Shown piece after piece: positions 15,574 through 23,244 of a stretch of 33,329 bases of DNA. The stretch's first letter is position 1, and each line of letters begins with the position of its first letter. The stretch covers positions 1-33,329 of the forward strand of contig CAXBNF010000028.1 in the NCBI GenBank assembly GCA_963977065.1, in the 5' to 3' direction. Source of the DNA: Planktosalinus sp963977065 (GTDB taxonomy: Bacteria; Bacteroidota; Bacteroidia; Flavobacteriales; Flavobacteriaceae). A program made the translations under genes and the position numbers. The notes under the pieces are model-generated. The model had not been told where the DNA came from, did not search any database, and saw nothing but the letters and a program-made list of their open reading frames with translations.

Positions 15574-16428
15574 ATGAACTATTATCACTTTTTAATCACT
15601 TTTTTAATAGTGTCGTTTTCAGCTTTTGGTCAACACAAAAAGGCTTATACAATCTTTACCCCAGATGGTATTGAAACTCACTATAATGAATTAAAAGAAA
15701 AAGTCGAAAATTCAGATATACTTTTATTTGGAGAGCAACATAACAGTGCGATTTCTCACTGGTTACAGTTTGAATTGACAAAAGATTTAATTCAAACCAG
15801 GACGGTGAAATTGGGTGCTGAAATGTTTGAGCGTGACAATCAGGAACCATTGAATAAGTTTCTGAATGACCAAATTAACCAAAAGGGTTTGGACACTTTA
15901 GCCCGATTATGGTCAAATTATAAAACAGACTATGCACCACTAGTTATACTTGCCAAAGAAAACGATATTGAATTTATTGCTACAAATATACCCAGACGTT
16001 ATGCAAGTATGGTTTTTAGAAATGGTTTTGAAGCATTAGACACCATTACAGCTGAAGAAAAAGGCTGGATAGCTCCTTTACCCATAGCTTTTGACCCAGA
16101 ATTACCTACCTATCAAAATATCCTTACGATGATGGGAGAACACGGCACACCGGAACTTGTAAAAGCTCAGGCTATTAAAGATGCTACTATGGCTTATTCG
16201 ATTCTAGAAAACAGGGTTGAAAATGAATTATTTATTCATTATAATGGGGCTTACCACAGTGATTTTTATGAAGGTATTTTATGGTATTTAAAGTTAACTG
16301 AACCCGATTTAAAATACAAAACCATTTCAACGGTTACTCAAAAGGATATATCATATCTTGAAGAAGAACACCTCGGGAAGGCAGATTTTATTATTGTTGT
16401 CAATGAGAATGTTACAACTACATATTAA
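15574..16428 (+). CDS. ChaN-family (haem-binding-like) exported protein
   Basis: 284 residues with a signal peptide (MNYYHFLITFLIVSFSAFGQ) and no lipobox cysteine, so it should be exported. The fold signature is the Cofac_haem_bdg/ChaN type: DILLFGEQHNSAISHWLQ (about 47-64), LGAEMFERDNQEPLNKFL and a C-terminal IHYNGAYHSDFYEGILWYL. In Campylobacter, ChaN binds stacked haems and is tied to iron uptake; the glutamate and histidine residues used by related proteins are present. Whether this protein binds haem is inference. It starts a compact co-directional run: the DUF4159 gene begins 4 bases after its stop. Confidence 0.85.
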   Translation: MNYYHFLITFLIVSFSAFGQHKKAYTIFTPDGIETHYNELKEKVENSDILLFGEQHNSAISHWLQFELTKDLIQTRTVKLGAEMFERDNQEPLNKFLNDQINQKGLDTLARLWSNYKTDYAPLVILAKENDIEFIATNIPRRYASMVFRNGFEALDTITAEEKGWIAPLPIAFDPELPTYQNILTMMGEHGTPELVKAQAIKDATMAYSILENRVENELFIHYNGAYHSDFYEGILWYLKLTEPDLKYKTISTVTQKDISYLEEEHLGKADFIIVVNENVTTTY

Positions 16429-16432
16429 AAAA

Positions 16433-17077
16433 ATGAAACATAGATTTATACTTTTTTTTACATTCATATTAAGCATTTTAGTGAATGCTCAGGAGATTGC
16501 TGTTCTACAATACAATGGTGGAGGAGACTGGTATGCAAACCCAACTTCCCTACCCAATTTAATCAAATTCTCAAATCAAAATACCAATACAAAAATTGCA
16601 GAAAAGCCGCAAACAGTTGAAACCTCAAGCCTTGAAATTTTTCAATACCCTTTTGTACACATGACAGGTCACGGAAATGTTTTTTTTACTCCGGAAGATG
16701 TTTCAAATCTCAGAAACTATTTATTAAGTGGGGGATTTCTTCACATAGATGATAATTATGGAATGGATACCTTTTTAAGACCTGAATTACAAAAGCTATT
16801 TCCTGAAAAGGAATTGATTGAATTACCAGCTTCCCATCCCCTATTTTCATATCATTTTAAATTTCCAAAAGGCTTACCTAAAATTCATGAACACGATAAC
16901 AAGCCGCCACAAGCTTTTGGGATTTTTGATGAAGACAGACTCATTTTATTGTACACTTATGAAACTGATTTAGGCAATGGTTGGGAAAACCCTGAAGTAC
17001 ATAACAACCCTGAAGAGGTAAGACAAAAAGCTTTACAAATGGGTGCAAATATTATTAAATTTGCTTTTGAGAATTAA
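16433..17077 (+). CDS. DUF4159-domain exported protein
   Basis: 214 residues from ATG 16433. The in-frame ATG at 16358 lies within the preceding gene, and the start chosen here gives a proper signal peptide, MKHRFILFFTFILSILVNAQ. The single domain fits DUF4159, a glutamine-amidotransferase-like Rossmann fold: VHMTGHGNVFFTPEDVSNLR (about 76-95), then LLSGGFLHIDDNYGMD, then ELPASHPLF and the closing NNPEEVRQKALQMGANI. DUF4159 proteins often sit in MoxR/von Willebrand-type gene sets, but none are present here. Function is unknown. It is spaced 4 bases from ChaN and 18 bases from the AI-2E gene, so it is likely one transcript. Confidence 0.85.
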   Translation: MKHRFILFFTFILSILVNAQEIAVLQYNGGGDWYANPTSLPNLIKFSNQNTNTKIAEKPQTVETSSLEIFQYPFVHMTGHGNVFFTPEDVSNLRNYLLSGGFLHIDDNYGMDTFLRPELQKLFPEKELIELPASHPLFSYHFKFPKGLPKIHEHDNKPPQAFGIFDEDRLILLYTYETDLGNGWENPEVHNNPEEVRQKALQMGANIIKFAFEN

Positions 17078-17095
17078 CCTAAAAAAATATTAAAC

Positions 17096-18184
17096 ATGGT
17101 TGCAAAAGAGATTACAAAAGGAATTCTTCAAGCTGTAGCAATTATTTTTGGCTTTGTTTTTTTAGGTTGGTTTTTTTATAATATCCAAAGTGTTCTTCTA
17201 TATATCGTGCTGGCAGGAGTAGTAACTCTAATAGGAAGGCCCATTGTATTGTTTTTAAAAGAACGATTGCTATTTAAAAACTTATTAGCTGTTATTTTAA
17301 CAATGGTAATTATTTTTGGCTTCTTAATTGGTCTATTGTTGCTGTTTATTCCTTTAATAAAGCAACAAAGCCATAATCTTTCGCTTCTCAATATTGATTC
17401 ACTTTCAATGACCGTTGAAAATTTATATTCAGAAATATTGGTTTATTTCTCAGGGCCTAATTTTGACTTGGAATCTAAAGTAAATAATTCAGACTTTATG
17501 AATTCGATAGATTTTGGGTTTATCCCAGAATTTATAAACAGCTTTTTAAGCGCATTGGGATCGTTTAGTATTGGTTTATTCTCAGTGATTTTCATTTCGT
17601 TTTTTCTATTAAAAGATAGTAAACTACTAGAAAATGGGATATTGACCTTTATCCCAGATGAAAAAGAAACTCGATTTGAACAATCTTTGGTTAAGATTAA
17701 GAATTTATTATCCCGCTACTTTATTGGACTTGTTTTTCAAATTATGGTTCTTTTTATTATCTATTCATTTGTGTTGTTGTTTTTTGGGATAGACAATGCT
17801 GTTGTCATAGCATTTTTGTGTGCCTTGTTAAATATTATTCCTTATTTAGGCCCCTTAATTGGTGCTTTTGTTATGATGTTTCTAACAATGTCTAGCAATC
17901 TTGGGCAGGATTTTAGTTCTGTGATTTTGCCCACAACAATTTATGTAATGATTGGTTTTGCAATTGGGCAATTGATAGATAATTTTTTAAGTCAACCGCT
18001 CATTTTTTCAAACAGCGTGCGCTCACACCCTCTTGAAATCTTCTTGGTAATTATCATTGGTGGGTTGTTGTTTGGTGTCCTTGGAATGATAGCTGCTGTA
18101 CCTTCTTATACAGTAATAAAAGTGATTAGCAAAGAGTTTTTATCTGAAAACAAAATAGTAAAAAGACTCACCCAAAATCTTTAA
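17096..18184 (+). CDS. AI-2E-family (UPF0118) transporter
   Basis: 362 residues with about seven to eight membrane segments: two early pairs (FGFVFLGWFFYNIQSVLLYI and LAVILTMVIIFGFLIGLLLL), a soluble middle loop (about 95-145), then a C-terminal bundle. The family signature IIPYLGPLIGAF is present (about residues 250-261). Characterised members export the AI-2 autoinducer (TqsA) or act as Na+/H+ antiporters, so substrate is open. No luxS is seen in the window. It lies between the DUF4159 gene and the methyltransferase with gaps of 18 and 8 bases. Confidence 0.9.
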   Translation: MVAKEITKGILQAVAIIFGFVFLGWFFYNIQSVLLYIVLAGVVTLIGRPIVLFLKERLLFKNLLAVILTMVIIFGFLIGLLLLFIPLIKQQSHNLSLLNIDSLSMTVENLYSEILVYFSGPNFDLESKVNNSDFMNSIDFGFIPEFINSFLSALGSFSIGLFSVIFISFFLLKDSKLLENGILTFIPDEKETRFEQSLVKIKNLLSRYFIGLVFQIMVLFIIYSFVLLFFGIDNAVVIAFLCALLNIIPYLGPLIGAFVMMFLTMSSNLGQDFSSVILPTTIYVMIGFAIGQLIDNFLSQPLIFSNSVRSHPLEIFLVIIIGGLLFGVLGMIAAVPSYTVIKVISKEFLSENKIVKRLTQNL

Positions 18185-18192
18185 CTTTTAGT

Positions 18193-19359
18193 TTGAACAA
18201 ATCTATTTTAAATACAGAAGTTCAGAACTTTATTCATGATAATTTAAATGAGGATCTTGTAAAACTCACAATGAAAGGATCTCCATTTTCCAATGTTTCT
18301 ATTCAAGAAATTGTCATTCAAATTCAGGGTAGATTAAAAGCAAAAAGTAAACTTCCTACCTGGTTTAAAACAAAAGACATCTATTATCCTCCAAAATTAC
18401 ATATCGAGCAAACCTCTTCAGAAGCTACAGCACAATACAAAAGTGAATTGGTTAGAGGTGACACTATAGCAGATTTGACAGGTGGATTTGGAGTTGATAC
18501 TTTGTATTTTTCGAAAAAGTTTAAAGAAACTTCTCATTTTGAAATAAACAACAAACTTTCAAAAATTGTATCTCATAACTTTTCGATTTTAAGCACAAAA
18601 ATACGTTGCTATAATGATGATGGAATTAAGGCAATAAAAAATAAAAAGTTTGATGTAATTTTCGTAGATCCCTCAAGACGCAATGAAACAAAAGGAAAGG
18701 TATTTTATCTCTCAGATTGCCTGCCAAATGTTGCTATTCATCTAGATTACCTTCTCAAACATTGTTCTACTTTAATGATTAAAACCTCACCAATGCTAGA
18801 TATTAGTGCAGGATTAAAAGAACTTAGTCACGTATATCAAATTCATATTGTTGCTGTTAAAAACGAAGTGAAAGAATTGATATGGTTGATTGAAATAGGT
18901 AGAAAAAGCAATGTTAATATAGTGACTGTAAATATTTTAGAGCCTAATAATGAAGTATTTGAGGCGCCATTAAATTTAAATAGTGATATAAACTATTCTT
19001 TACCCAAAAAATTTCTCTATGAGCCCAATGCAGCAATTATGAAGAGTGGCCTCTTTGAGGCATTGTGTTTAAAATTTCCTGTTGAAAAAATAGCCTCAAA
19101 TTCGCATTTATTTACAAGTGACTACTTGATTGATTTTCCCGGAAGACGATTTGAAGTTTCAAAAGTAATTCCTTATGCTAAAGCAGAAGTAAAAAAAGCA
19201 CTTTTGGGAATCAAAGCAAATATATCAACAAGAAATTTTCCAGAAACAGTTTCAAGGTTAAAAACCAAATGGAAAATCAAGGATGGTGGTGATTCATACT
19301 TGTTTTTTACTACCAATACTAGCAGCAATAAAATTGTAATTTTCTGCCAGAAAGTTTAA
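18193..19359 (+). CDS. THUMP-like-domain class I SAM methyltransferase
   Basis: 388 residues beginning at TTG 18193, 8 bases after the AI-2E stop. Later ATG codons would remove the conserved N-terminal helical part (ILNTEVQNFIHDNLNEDL), so the TTG start is preferred. SAM-binding motif I is ADLTGGFGVDTLYF (about 93-106). The catalytic-region motif is VIFVDPSRRN (155-164). The C-terminal part includes FLYEPNAAIMKSGLFEAL and DFPGRRFEV, matching the PG_1098-type ferredoxin-like and THUMP-like domains of Bacteroidota proteins. The THUMP-like domain suggests an RNA substrate, possibly tRNA or rRNA, but this is not proven. It ends just before the tRNA operon terminator. Confidence 0.85.
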   Translation: MNKSILNTEVQNFIHDNLNEDLVKLTMKGSPFSNVSIQEIVIQIQGRLKAKSKLPTWFKTKDIYYPPKLHIEQTSSEATAQYKSELVRGDTIADLTGGFGVDTLYFSKKFKETSHFEINNKLSKIVSHNFSILSTKIRCYNDDGIKAIKNKKFDVIFVDPSRRNETKGKVFYLSDCLPNVAIHLDYLLKHCSTLMIKTSPMLDISAGLKELSHVYQIHIVAVKNEVKELIWLIEIGRKSNVNIVTVNILEPNNEVFEAPLNLNSDINYSLPKKFLYEPNAAIMKSGLFEALCLKFPVEKIASNSHLFTSDYLIDFPGRRFEVSKVIPYAKAEVKKALLGIKANISTRNFPETVSRLKTKWKIKDGGDSYLFFTTNTSSNKIVIFCQKV

Positions 19360-19380
19360 ATAACAAAACCCCATAAAATA

Positions 19381-19405
19381 ATAAAACCCCACAAAAAATG
19401 TGAGG
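19381..19405 (-). terminator. intrinsic terminator of the tRNA operon
   Basis: On the minus strand, CCTCACA, five T's, TGTGGGG form a 7-bp stem (19387-19405, one T-G pair) followed by TTTTAT, 7 bases after the 3' end of tRNA-Arg. It also lies 27 bases beyond the convergent methyltransferase stop. Confidence 0.75.
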
Positions 19406-19412
19406 CTTTGTG

Positions 19413-19486
19413 TGATCGCGAGAGGATTCGAACCTCTGACCGTCTGCTTAGAAGGCAGATGCTCTATCCAGCTGAGCTACGCGACC
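19413..19486 (-). tRNA. tRNA-Arg (anticodon TCT)
   Basis: A 74-base cloverleaf. The acceptor stem GGTCGCG pairs with CGCGATC and the discriminator is A. The anticodon stem TCTGC/GCAGA holds the loop CTTCTAA (anticodon TCT, reading AGA/AGG), and the T-loop is GGTTCGAATCC. CCA is not encoded. It is the last of three tRNAs on this strand, 18 bases after tRNA-Pro. Confidence 0.95.
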
Positions 19487-19504
19487 AGAGTTTAAATAAT
19501 ATTG

Positions 19505-19579
19505 TCGGGGTGGCAGGATTCGAACCTGCGACCTCCTGCTCCCAAAGCAGGCGCGATGACCGGGCTACGCTACACCCCG
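19505..19579 (-). tRNA. tRNA-Pro (anticodon TGG)
   Basis: A 75-base cloverleaf. The acceptor stem CGGGGTG pairs with CACCCCG and the discriminator is A, with the C1-G72 pair usual for bacterial tRNA-Pro. The anticodon stem CCTGC/GCAGG encloses TTTGGGA, anticodon TGG. CCA is not encoded. It is the middle gene of the three-tRNA operon. Confidence 0.95.
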
Positions 19580-19638
19580 AAATATTTAATTCAAAGAGAG
19601 TGAAATTTCAATAATTTATTGAAAAACAGAGTATTTTG

Positions 19639-19723
19639 CGGAGAGTGTGGGATTCGAACCCACGCGACAGTTACCCGTCGACAGTTTAGCAAACTGCTCC
19701 ATTAACCACTCTGGCAACTCTCC
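19639..19723 (-). tRNA. tRNA-Ser (anticodon GCT)
   Basis: An 85-base class II tRNA with a long variable arm (GTCGACGGGTAACTGTCGC region). The acceptor stem GGAGAGT pairs with ACTCTCC and the discriminator is G, as expected for serine. The anticodon loop TTGCTAA carries GCT (reads AGC/AGU). It is the first gene of the tRNA operon. Confidence 0.95.
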
Positions 19724-19759
19724 TAAAATTAGAACTTATCTACCCTTAAAAGGCGGATG

Positions 19760-19790
19760 CAAATGTAAGCTATCAAAACTTATATCACAA
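19760..19790 (-). promoter_or_regulatory. promoter of the Ser-Pro-Arg tRNA operon
   Basis: On the minus strand, TTG (19788-19790), 20 bases, then TACATTTG (19760-19767) match the Bacteroidota consensus in sequence and spacing. The -7 box ends 36 bases upstream of the tRNA-Ser 5' end, which leaves a short leader for RNase P to remove. Confidence 0.7.
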
Positions 19791-19936
19791 CAAAAATTTA
19801 AAAAAATATTTAAGCTATTTATATTGAATCAACTACCTCATTGTCCTTCTTTAGAATTAGTGTTTTATTAAAAAAATATTAAGCATATTCTCAGTTAATA
19901 TCTTAAAAGCAATTTAAAACAGAACTTTTTGTTTAG

Positions 19937-19968
19937 ATTGATAATTGCCTTTATTTTATGTAAATTTG
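19937..19968 (+). promoter_or_regulatory. promoter of the thiolase gene
   Basis: ATTG (19937-19940), 20 bases, then TAAATTTG (19961-19968) match the Bacteroidota consensus. The -7 box ends 36 bases before the ATG at 20005. The region between the tRNA promoter and this one is AT-rich and holds nothing else that I can see. Confidence 0.7.
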
Positions 19969-20004
19969 TTTCTTTAAAAATTTAAACTTTATAAAATATA
20001 CATA

Positions 20005-21183
20005 ATGAGTAAAAATGTAGTAATAGTATCAGCTGCAAGAACACCAATTGGCAGTTTTATGGGAGGCTTATCCTCCTTTTCAGCAGCTCAACTTGGTTCA
20101 TTTGCAATAAAAGGAGCACTCAAAAAAATAAATCTTGATCCAAATCTTGTTCAAGAAGTTTTAATGGGCAATGTTGTACAGGCTGGTGTGGGTCAAGCAC
20201 CTGCCCGCCAGGCTGCTATGGGTGCCGGAATACCTGACACTGTTGGATGTACTACTGTAAACAAAGTTTGTGCCTCTGGTATGAAAGCCGTAATGCAAGC
20301 TGCTCAAGCTATAAAATCTGGAGACGCAAATATCGTTGTTGCCGGAGGCATGGAAAGCATGAGTAACATTCCACATTATGCATATTTAAGACAGGGAACA
20401 AAGTTTGGTCCATCAACTATGATGGATGGCATGCAAAAAGATGGACTGGTTGATGCCTATGATAACAATGCTATGGGAGTTTGTGCAGATGAATGCGCTG
20501 TCGAATACAATTTTTCAAGAGAAGACCAGGATAAATTTGCTATTCAATCCTATGAAAGATCTGCAAAAGCCTGGAAAGAAGGAAAATTTGCTAAGGAAGT
20601 AATTCCTGTTGAAGTACCACAAAGAAAAGGAGATCCCATAACAATTTCAGAAGATGAAGAGTTTAAAAATGTTTTTATTGACAAAATTCCCCATTTAAGA
20701 CCTGCTTTCACTAAAGAAGGAACTGTTACAGCTGCGAATGCTTCCACCATTAATGATGGTGCGGGAGCAGTTGTTTTAATGTCTGAAGAAAAAGCAAAAG
20801 AACTTGGTCTAAAACCGTTGGCAATCATTAAAAGTTATGCAGACGCTGCACAGGAGCCCAAATGGTTTACTACAGCTCCGGCAAAAGCTTTGCCTCTGGC
20901 GCTAAATAAAGCAGGAGTTACTATTAATGATATTGATTACTTTGAATTCAACGAGGCATTTTCTGTTGTTGGTCTGGCAAATATGAAAATTTTGGGTCTC
21001 AACGATTCAAATGTAAATGTGAATGGTGGAGCTGTTTCTTTAGGACACCCATTGGGTTGTAGCGGTGTGAGAATTTTAATAACACTCCTTAATGTTTTAG
21101 AACAAAACAATGCAAAACTTGGTGCTGCTGCAATATGTAATGGCGGCGGAGGGGCCTCTGCAATGGTTATTGAAAGAGTATAA
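20005..21183 (+). CDS. acetyl-CoA C-acyltransferase (thiolase)
   Basis: 392 residues, a full-length thiolase II-type enzyme. It condenses two acetyl-CoA to acetoacetyl-CoA or, in reverse, cleaves 3-ketoacyl-CoA. All catalytic residues are visible: nucleophile Cys89 in TTVNKVCASGMKAV, NEAF (316-319), His348 in SLGHPLGCSG and Cys378 in ICNGGGGAS. The length and the GHPLGCSG sequence match acetyl-CoA acetyltransferases (biosynthetic type). The neighbouring genes give no pathway partner such as HMG-CoA synthase or hydroxyacyl-CoA dehydrogenase, so its role in beta-oxidation, ketone or mevalonate metabolism is open. It has its own promoter; there is no evident terminator before the next gene 92 bases on. 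Confidence 0.94.
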   Translation: MSKNVVIVSAARTPIGSFMGGLSSFSAAQLGSFAIKGALKKINLDPNLVQEVLMGNVVQAGVGQAPARQAAMGAGIPDTVGCTTVNKVCASGMKAVMQAAQAIKSGDANIVVAGGMESMSNIPHYAYLRQGTKFGPSTMMDGMQKDGLVDAYDNNAMGVCADECAVEYNFSREDQDKFAIQSYERSAKAWKEGKFAKEVIPVEVPQRKGDPITISEDEEFKNVFIDKIPHLRPAFTKEGTVTAANASTINDGAGAVVLMSEEKAKELGLKPLAIIKSYADAAQEPKWFTTAPAKALPLALNKAGVTINDIDYFEFNEAFSVVGLANMKILGLNDSNVNVNGGAVSLGHPLGCSGVRILITLLNVLEQNNAKLGAAAICNGGGGASAMVIERV

Positions 21184-21275
21184 ATGAAACATTCCTTCTT
21201 AAAGTCTATTGCAACTCTAAAAATCCTTCAAAAGAATGGTTCATGTGTTTTTTTTAAAACATTTAAAATTGTCAC

Positions 21276-22031
21276 ATGAGATATGGCCTTTGCAATCTTA
21301 GTCTAGTCCCGTTAAGGCTTGAACCTAGCGATAGAAGTGAGATGGTCTCACAGTTATTGTATGGTGAGCATTTCAAAATCATTGAAAGTAATAAAAAATG
21401 GTGCAAAATAAGGCTTGCATTTGATAACTATGAAGGCTGGATAGATTCTAAACAATTTTTAGAAATAAATTCAGAAATATATCATTTCTTAGAAGAACAG
21501 ACTCCAAAAATGACTTCTGACATTATGGAGTTTATTTCAGATCGTAATGGGACATTAATTCCTGTACCAATTGGTTCAAATCTTAATGCTTTACCCTATT
21601 TAAATCATTCTTTTGATGGTAATTTCGTAAAAGGCGTCCAAAAAAAGCAAAATCTCATTGAAACAGCTTTACTCTTTTTAAACTCACCTTATTTATGGGG
21701 AGGTAAAAGTGCTTTTGGGATTGATTGTAGTGGTTTTACACAGTTAGTATATAAATTAAATGGGGTTAGTTTATTAAGAGATGCTAAAGATCAGGCAACT
21801 CAAGGTGAAACCCTAAGTTTTATAGAAGAAAGTGAACCGGGTGATCTTGCATTTTTTGACAACAGTGAGGGCGTCATAACTCACGTTGGTATTATAATGA
21901 ATGATAATTATATCATTCATGCCCACGGAAAAGTTAGAATTGACTTATTAGACCATAGCGGAATTTTTAACATTGAATTAAAAAAACACAGTCATAAATT
22001 AAGAGTTATTAAAAAAATTATTCATCAATAG
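21276..22031 (+). CDS. NlpC/P60 (C40) peptidase with N-terminal SH3-like domain
   Basis: 251 residues. An SH3b-type domain occupies about 1-65 (SDRSEMVSQLLYGEHFKIIE, then WCKIRLAFDNYEGWID). The C-terminal NlpC/P60 domain (about 125-251) has catalytic Cys151 in FGIDCSGFTQLVYK, His203 in THVGIIM and a third polar residue at His215 in YIIHAHG. The layout resembles gamma-D-glutamyl-L-diamino acid endopeptidases (YkfC-type), which cleave peptidoglycan stem peptides. No signal peptide is visible, which suits a cytoplasmic muropeptide-recycling role; this is inference. The ATG at 21276 lies in one arm of a 7-bp inverted repeat (TCATGTG/CACATGA, 21241-21279). The GH16 gene follows after 28 bases. Confidence 0.88.
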   Translation: MRYGLCNLSLVPLRLEPSDRSEMVSQLLYGEHFKIIESNKKWCKIRLAFDNYEGWIDSKQFLEINSEIYHFLEEQTPKMTSDIMEFISDRNGTLIPVPIGSNLNALPYLNHSFDGNFVKGVQKKQNLIETALLFLNSPYLWGGKSAFGIDCSGFTQLVYKLNGVSLLRDAKDQATQGETLSFIEESEPGDLAFFDNSEGVITHVGIIMNDNYIIHAHGKVRIDLLDHSGIFNIELKKHSHKLRVIKKIIHQ

Positions 22032-22059
22032 CCAAAGCCATTGAAAATTTCTTGAAATT

Positions 22060-23151
22060 ATGAAAAACTTCTATTTAGTTTTAATTATTACACTTTCATT
22101 AGTCTCTATTTTAAGCTCTCAAGACAATAATACACAACCAATCTATGACTATTTAGTTTGGCAAGATGAGTTTGAGGAAAATGGTTTGCCAAATTTTGAA
22201 AAATGGCATCATCAAACTTTATTACCAAATGGCAACTCTTGGTACAATGGGGAAATACAGCATTATACAAATAGAATTGAAAACACCAATATTGAGAACG
22301 GGGTTTTAAACATTACTGCAATCAATGAAGCTTATACTGATCAGGGTGTTACGAAACAATACACATCTGCCCGTCTTAATTCAAAATTTGCATTCACTTA
22401 TGGACGGGTCGAAGTGCGAGCCAAACTGCCCACAGGTATAGGAACCTGGCCTGCATTATGGACACTTGGAAAAAACATAATTGAGCCAGGAGCATACTGG
22501 GATTTAGAAGGATTTGGAACGCAATATTGGCCTGCATGTGGTGAAATCGATATTATGGAACATTGGGGTGCAAATCAAAATTTTGTTCAAAGTGCTATTC
22601 ATACACCATCAAGTTATGGAGGTACAATAAATCACGGAGGTCAATTCATACAAACTGCTTCTTCAGATTTTCATATTTATACTCTGGAATGGTATCCGGA
22701 TAGAATGGTTTTTTCTGTTGATGGTGTTGTTCATTACCAATATGAACCAGAGGTTTTTAATTCAGACACCTGGCCATTCAATCAAGAGCAATATATTTTA
22801 CTTAATTTTGCGATTCTTCCTTCAATTGACCCAAATTTTACTTCAGATTCTTTGGAAATAGATTATGTGAGGGTATATCAAGAAGCTCCTTTAAGCAGTA
22901 ATGACGAACAAAAAAGTCTGGAAATTTATTTAACCCCAAATCCAATAGCATCATCTGCTACTTTTGAAATTAAGAATGATGATATTGGTGGAATTCTCTC
23001 AATTTTTTCAATTCAAGGTGATTTTATAGAAGAGTTTTCAATATTATCATCAAAAACTAAAATTGATTTTTCTAGTTATGTAAAGGGCATTTATATAGCA
23101 AACTATATATACGACAATAAAAATCAAGTAATTAAATTAGTAAAAAAGTAA
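22060..23151 (+). CDS. GH16 beta-glucanase with T9SS sorting domain
   Basis: 363 residues. A signal peptide (MKNFYLVLIITLSLVSILSS) is followed by a GH16 domain (about 28-274). Its catalytic motif is GEIDIMEHWG: nucleophile Glu162, Asp164 and acid/base Glu167. Flanking RVEVRAKLPTGIGTWPALWTL and HIYTLEWYPDRMVFSVDG are standard for laminarinase-like members acting on beta-1,3 or mixed-linkage glucans. The last 75 residues (about 288-363, opening LTPNPIASSATFEI and closing KGIYIANYIYD...VIKLVKK) fit a type A Por/T9SS C-terminal domain, so the enzyme should cross the outer membrane by type IX secretion. No SusCD or other glycoside hydrolases are adjacent, so it is not in a visible polysaccharide locus. 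A bidirectional terminator follows. Confidence 0.93.
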   Translation: MKNFYLVLIITLSLVSILSSQDNNTQPIYDYLVWQDEFEENGLPNFEKWHHQTLLPNGNSWYNGEIQHYTNRIENTNIENGVLNITAINEAYTDQGVTKQYTSARLNSKFAFTYGRVEVRAKLPTGIGTWPALWTLGKNIIEPGAYWDLEGFGTQYWPACGEIDIMEHWGANQNFVQSAIHTPSSYGGTINHGGQFIQTASSDFHIYTLEWYPDRMVFSVDGVVHYQYEPEVFNSDTWPFNQEQYILLNFAILPSIDPNFTSDSLEIDYVRVYQEAPLSSNDEQKSLEIYLTPNPIASSATFEIKNDDIGGILSIFSIQGDFIEEFSILSSKTKIDFSSYVKGIYIANYIYDNKNQVIKLVKK

Positions 23152-23187
23152 ACGTTTAAAAACCCTAAAATAATTGTTCTTAATAAA

Positions 23188-23218
23188 AAAAGGGTTCATT
23201 TAAAACATGAACCCTTTT
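23188..23218. terminator. bidirectional intrinsic terminator between GH16 and the TPR gene
   Basis: A 12-bp perfect stem (AAAAGGGTTCAT with ATGAACCCTTTT) around a 7-base loop. The A-run on the left and T-run on the right mean it works for both converging transcripts. It starts 37 bases after the GH16 stop and 26 bases after the TPR stop. Confidence 0.85.
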
Positions 23219-23244
23219 ACATATATAATGTTGAAACTTACTTT

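Noticed and set aside
19365..19395. Direct repeat AAAACCCCA seen twice
   Set aside because: Too short to be a mobile-element footprint; the second copy is part of the tRNA operon terminator.
19408..19871. Open frames on the plus strand across the tRNA cluster, with translations such as RERIRTSDRLLRRQM and GVAGFEPATSCSQS
   Set aside because: They are the antisense of tRNA T-loops and anticodon stems, a well-known source of false proteins. The minus-strand cloverleafs explain the sequence.
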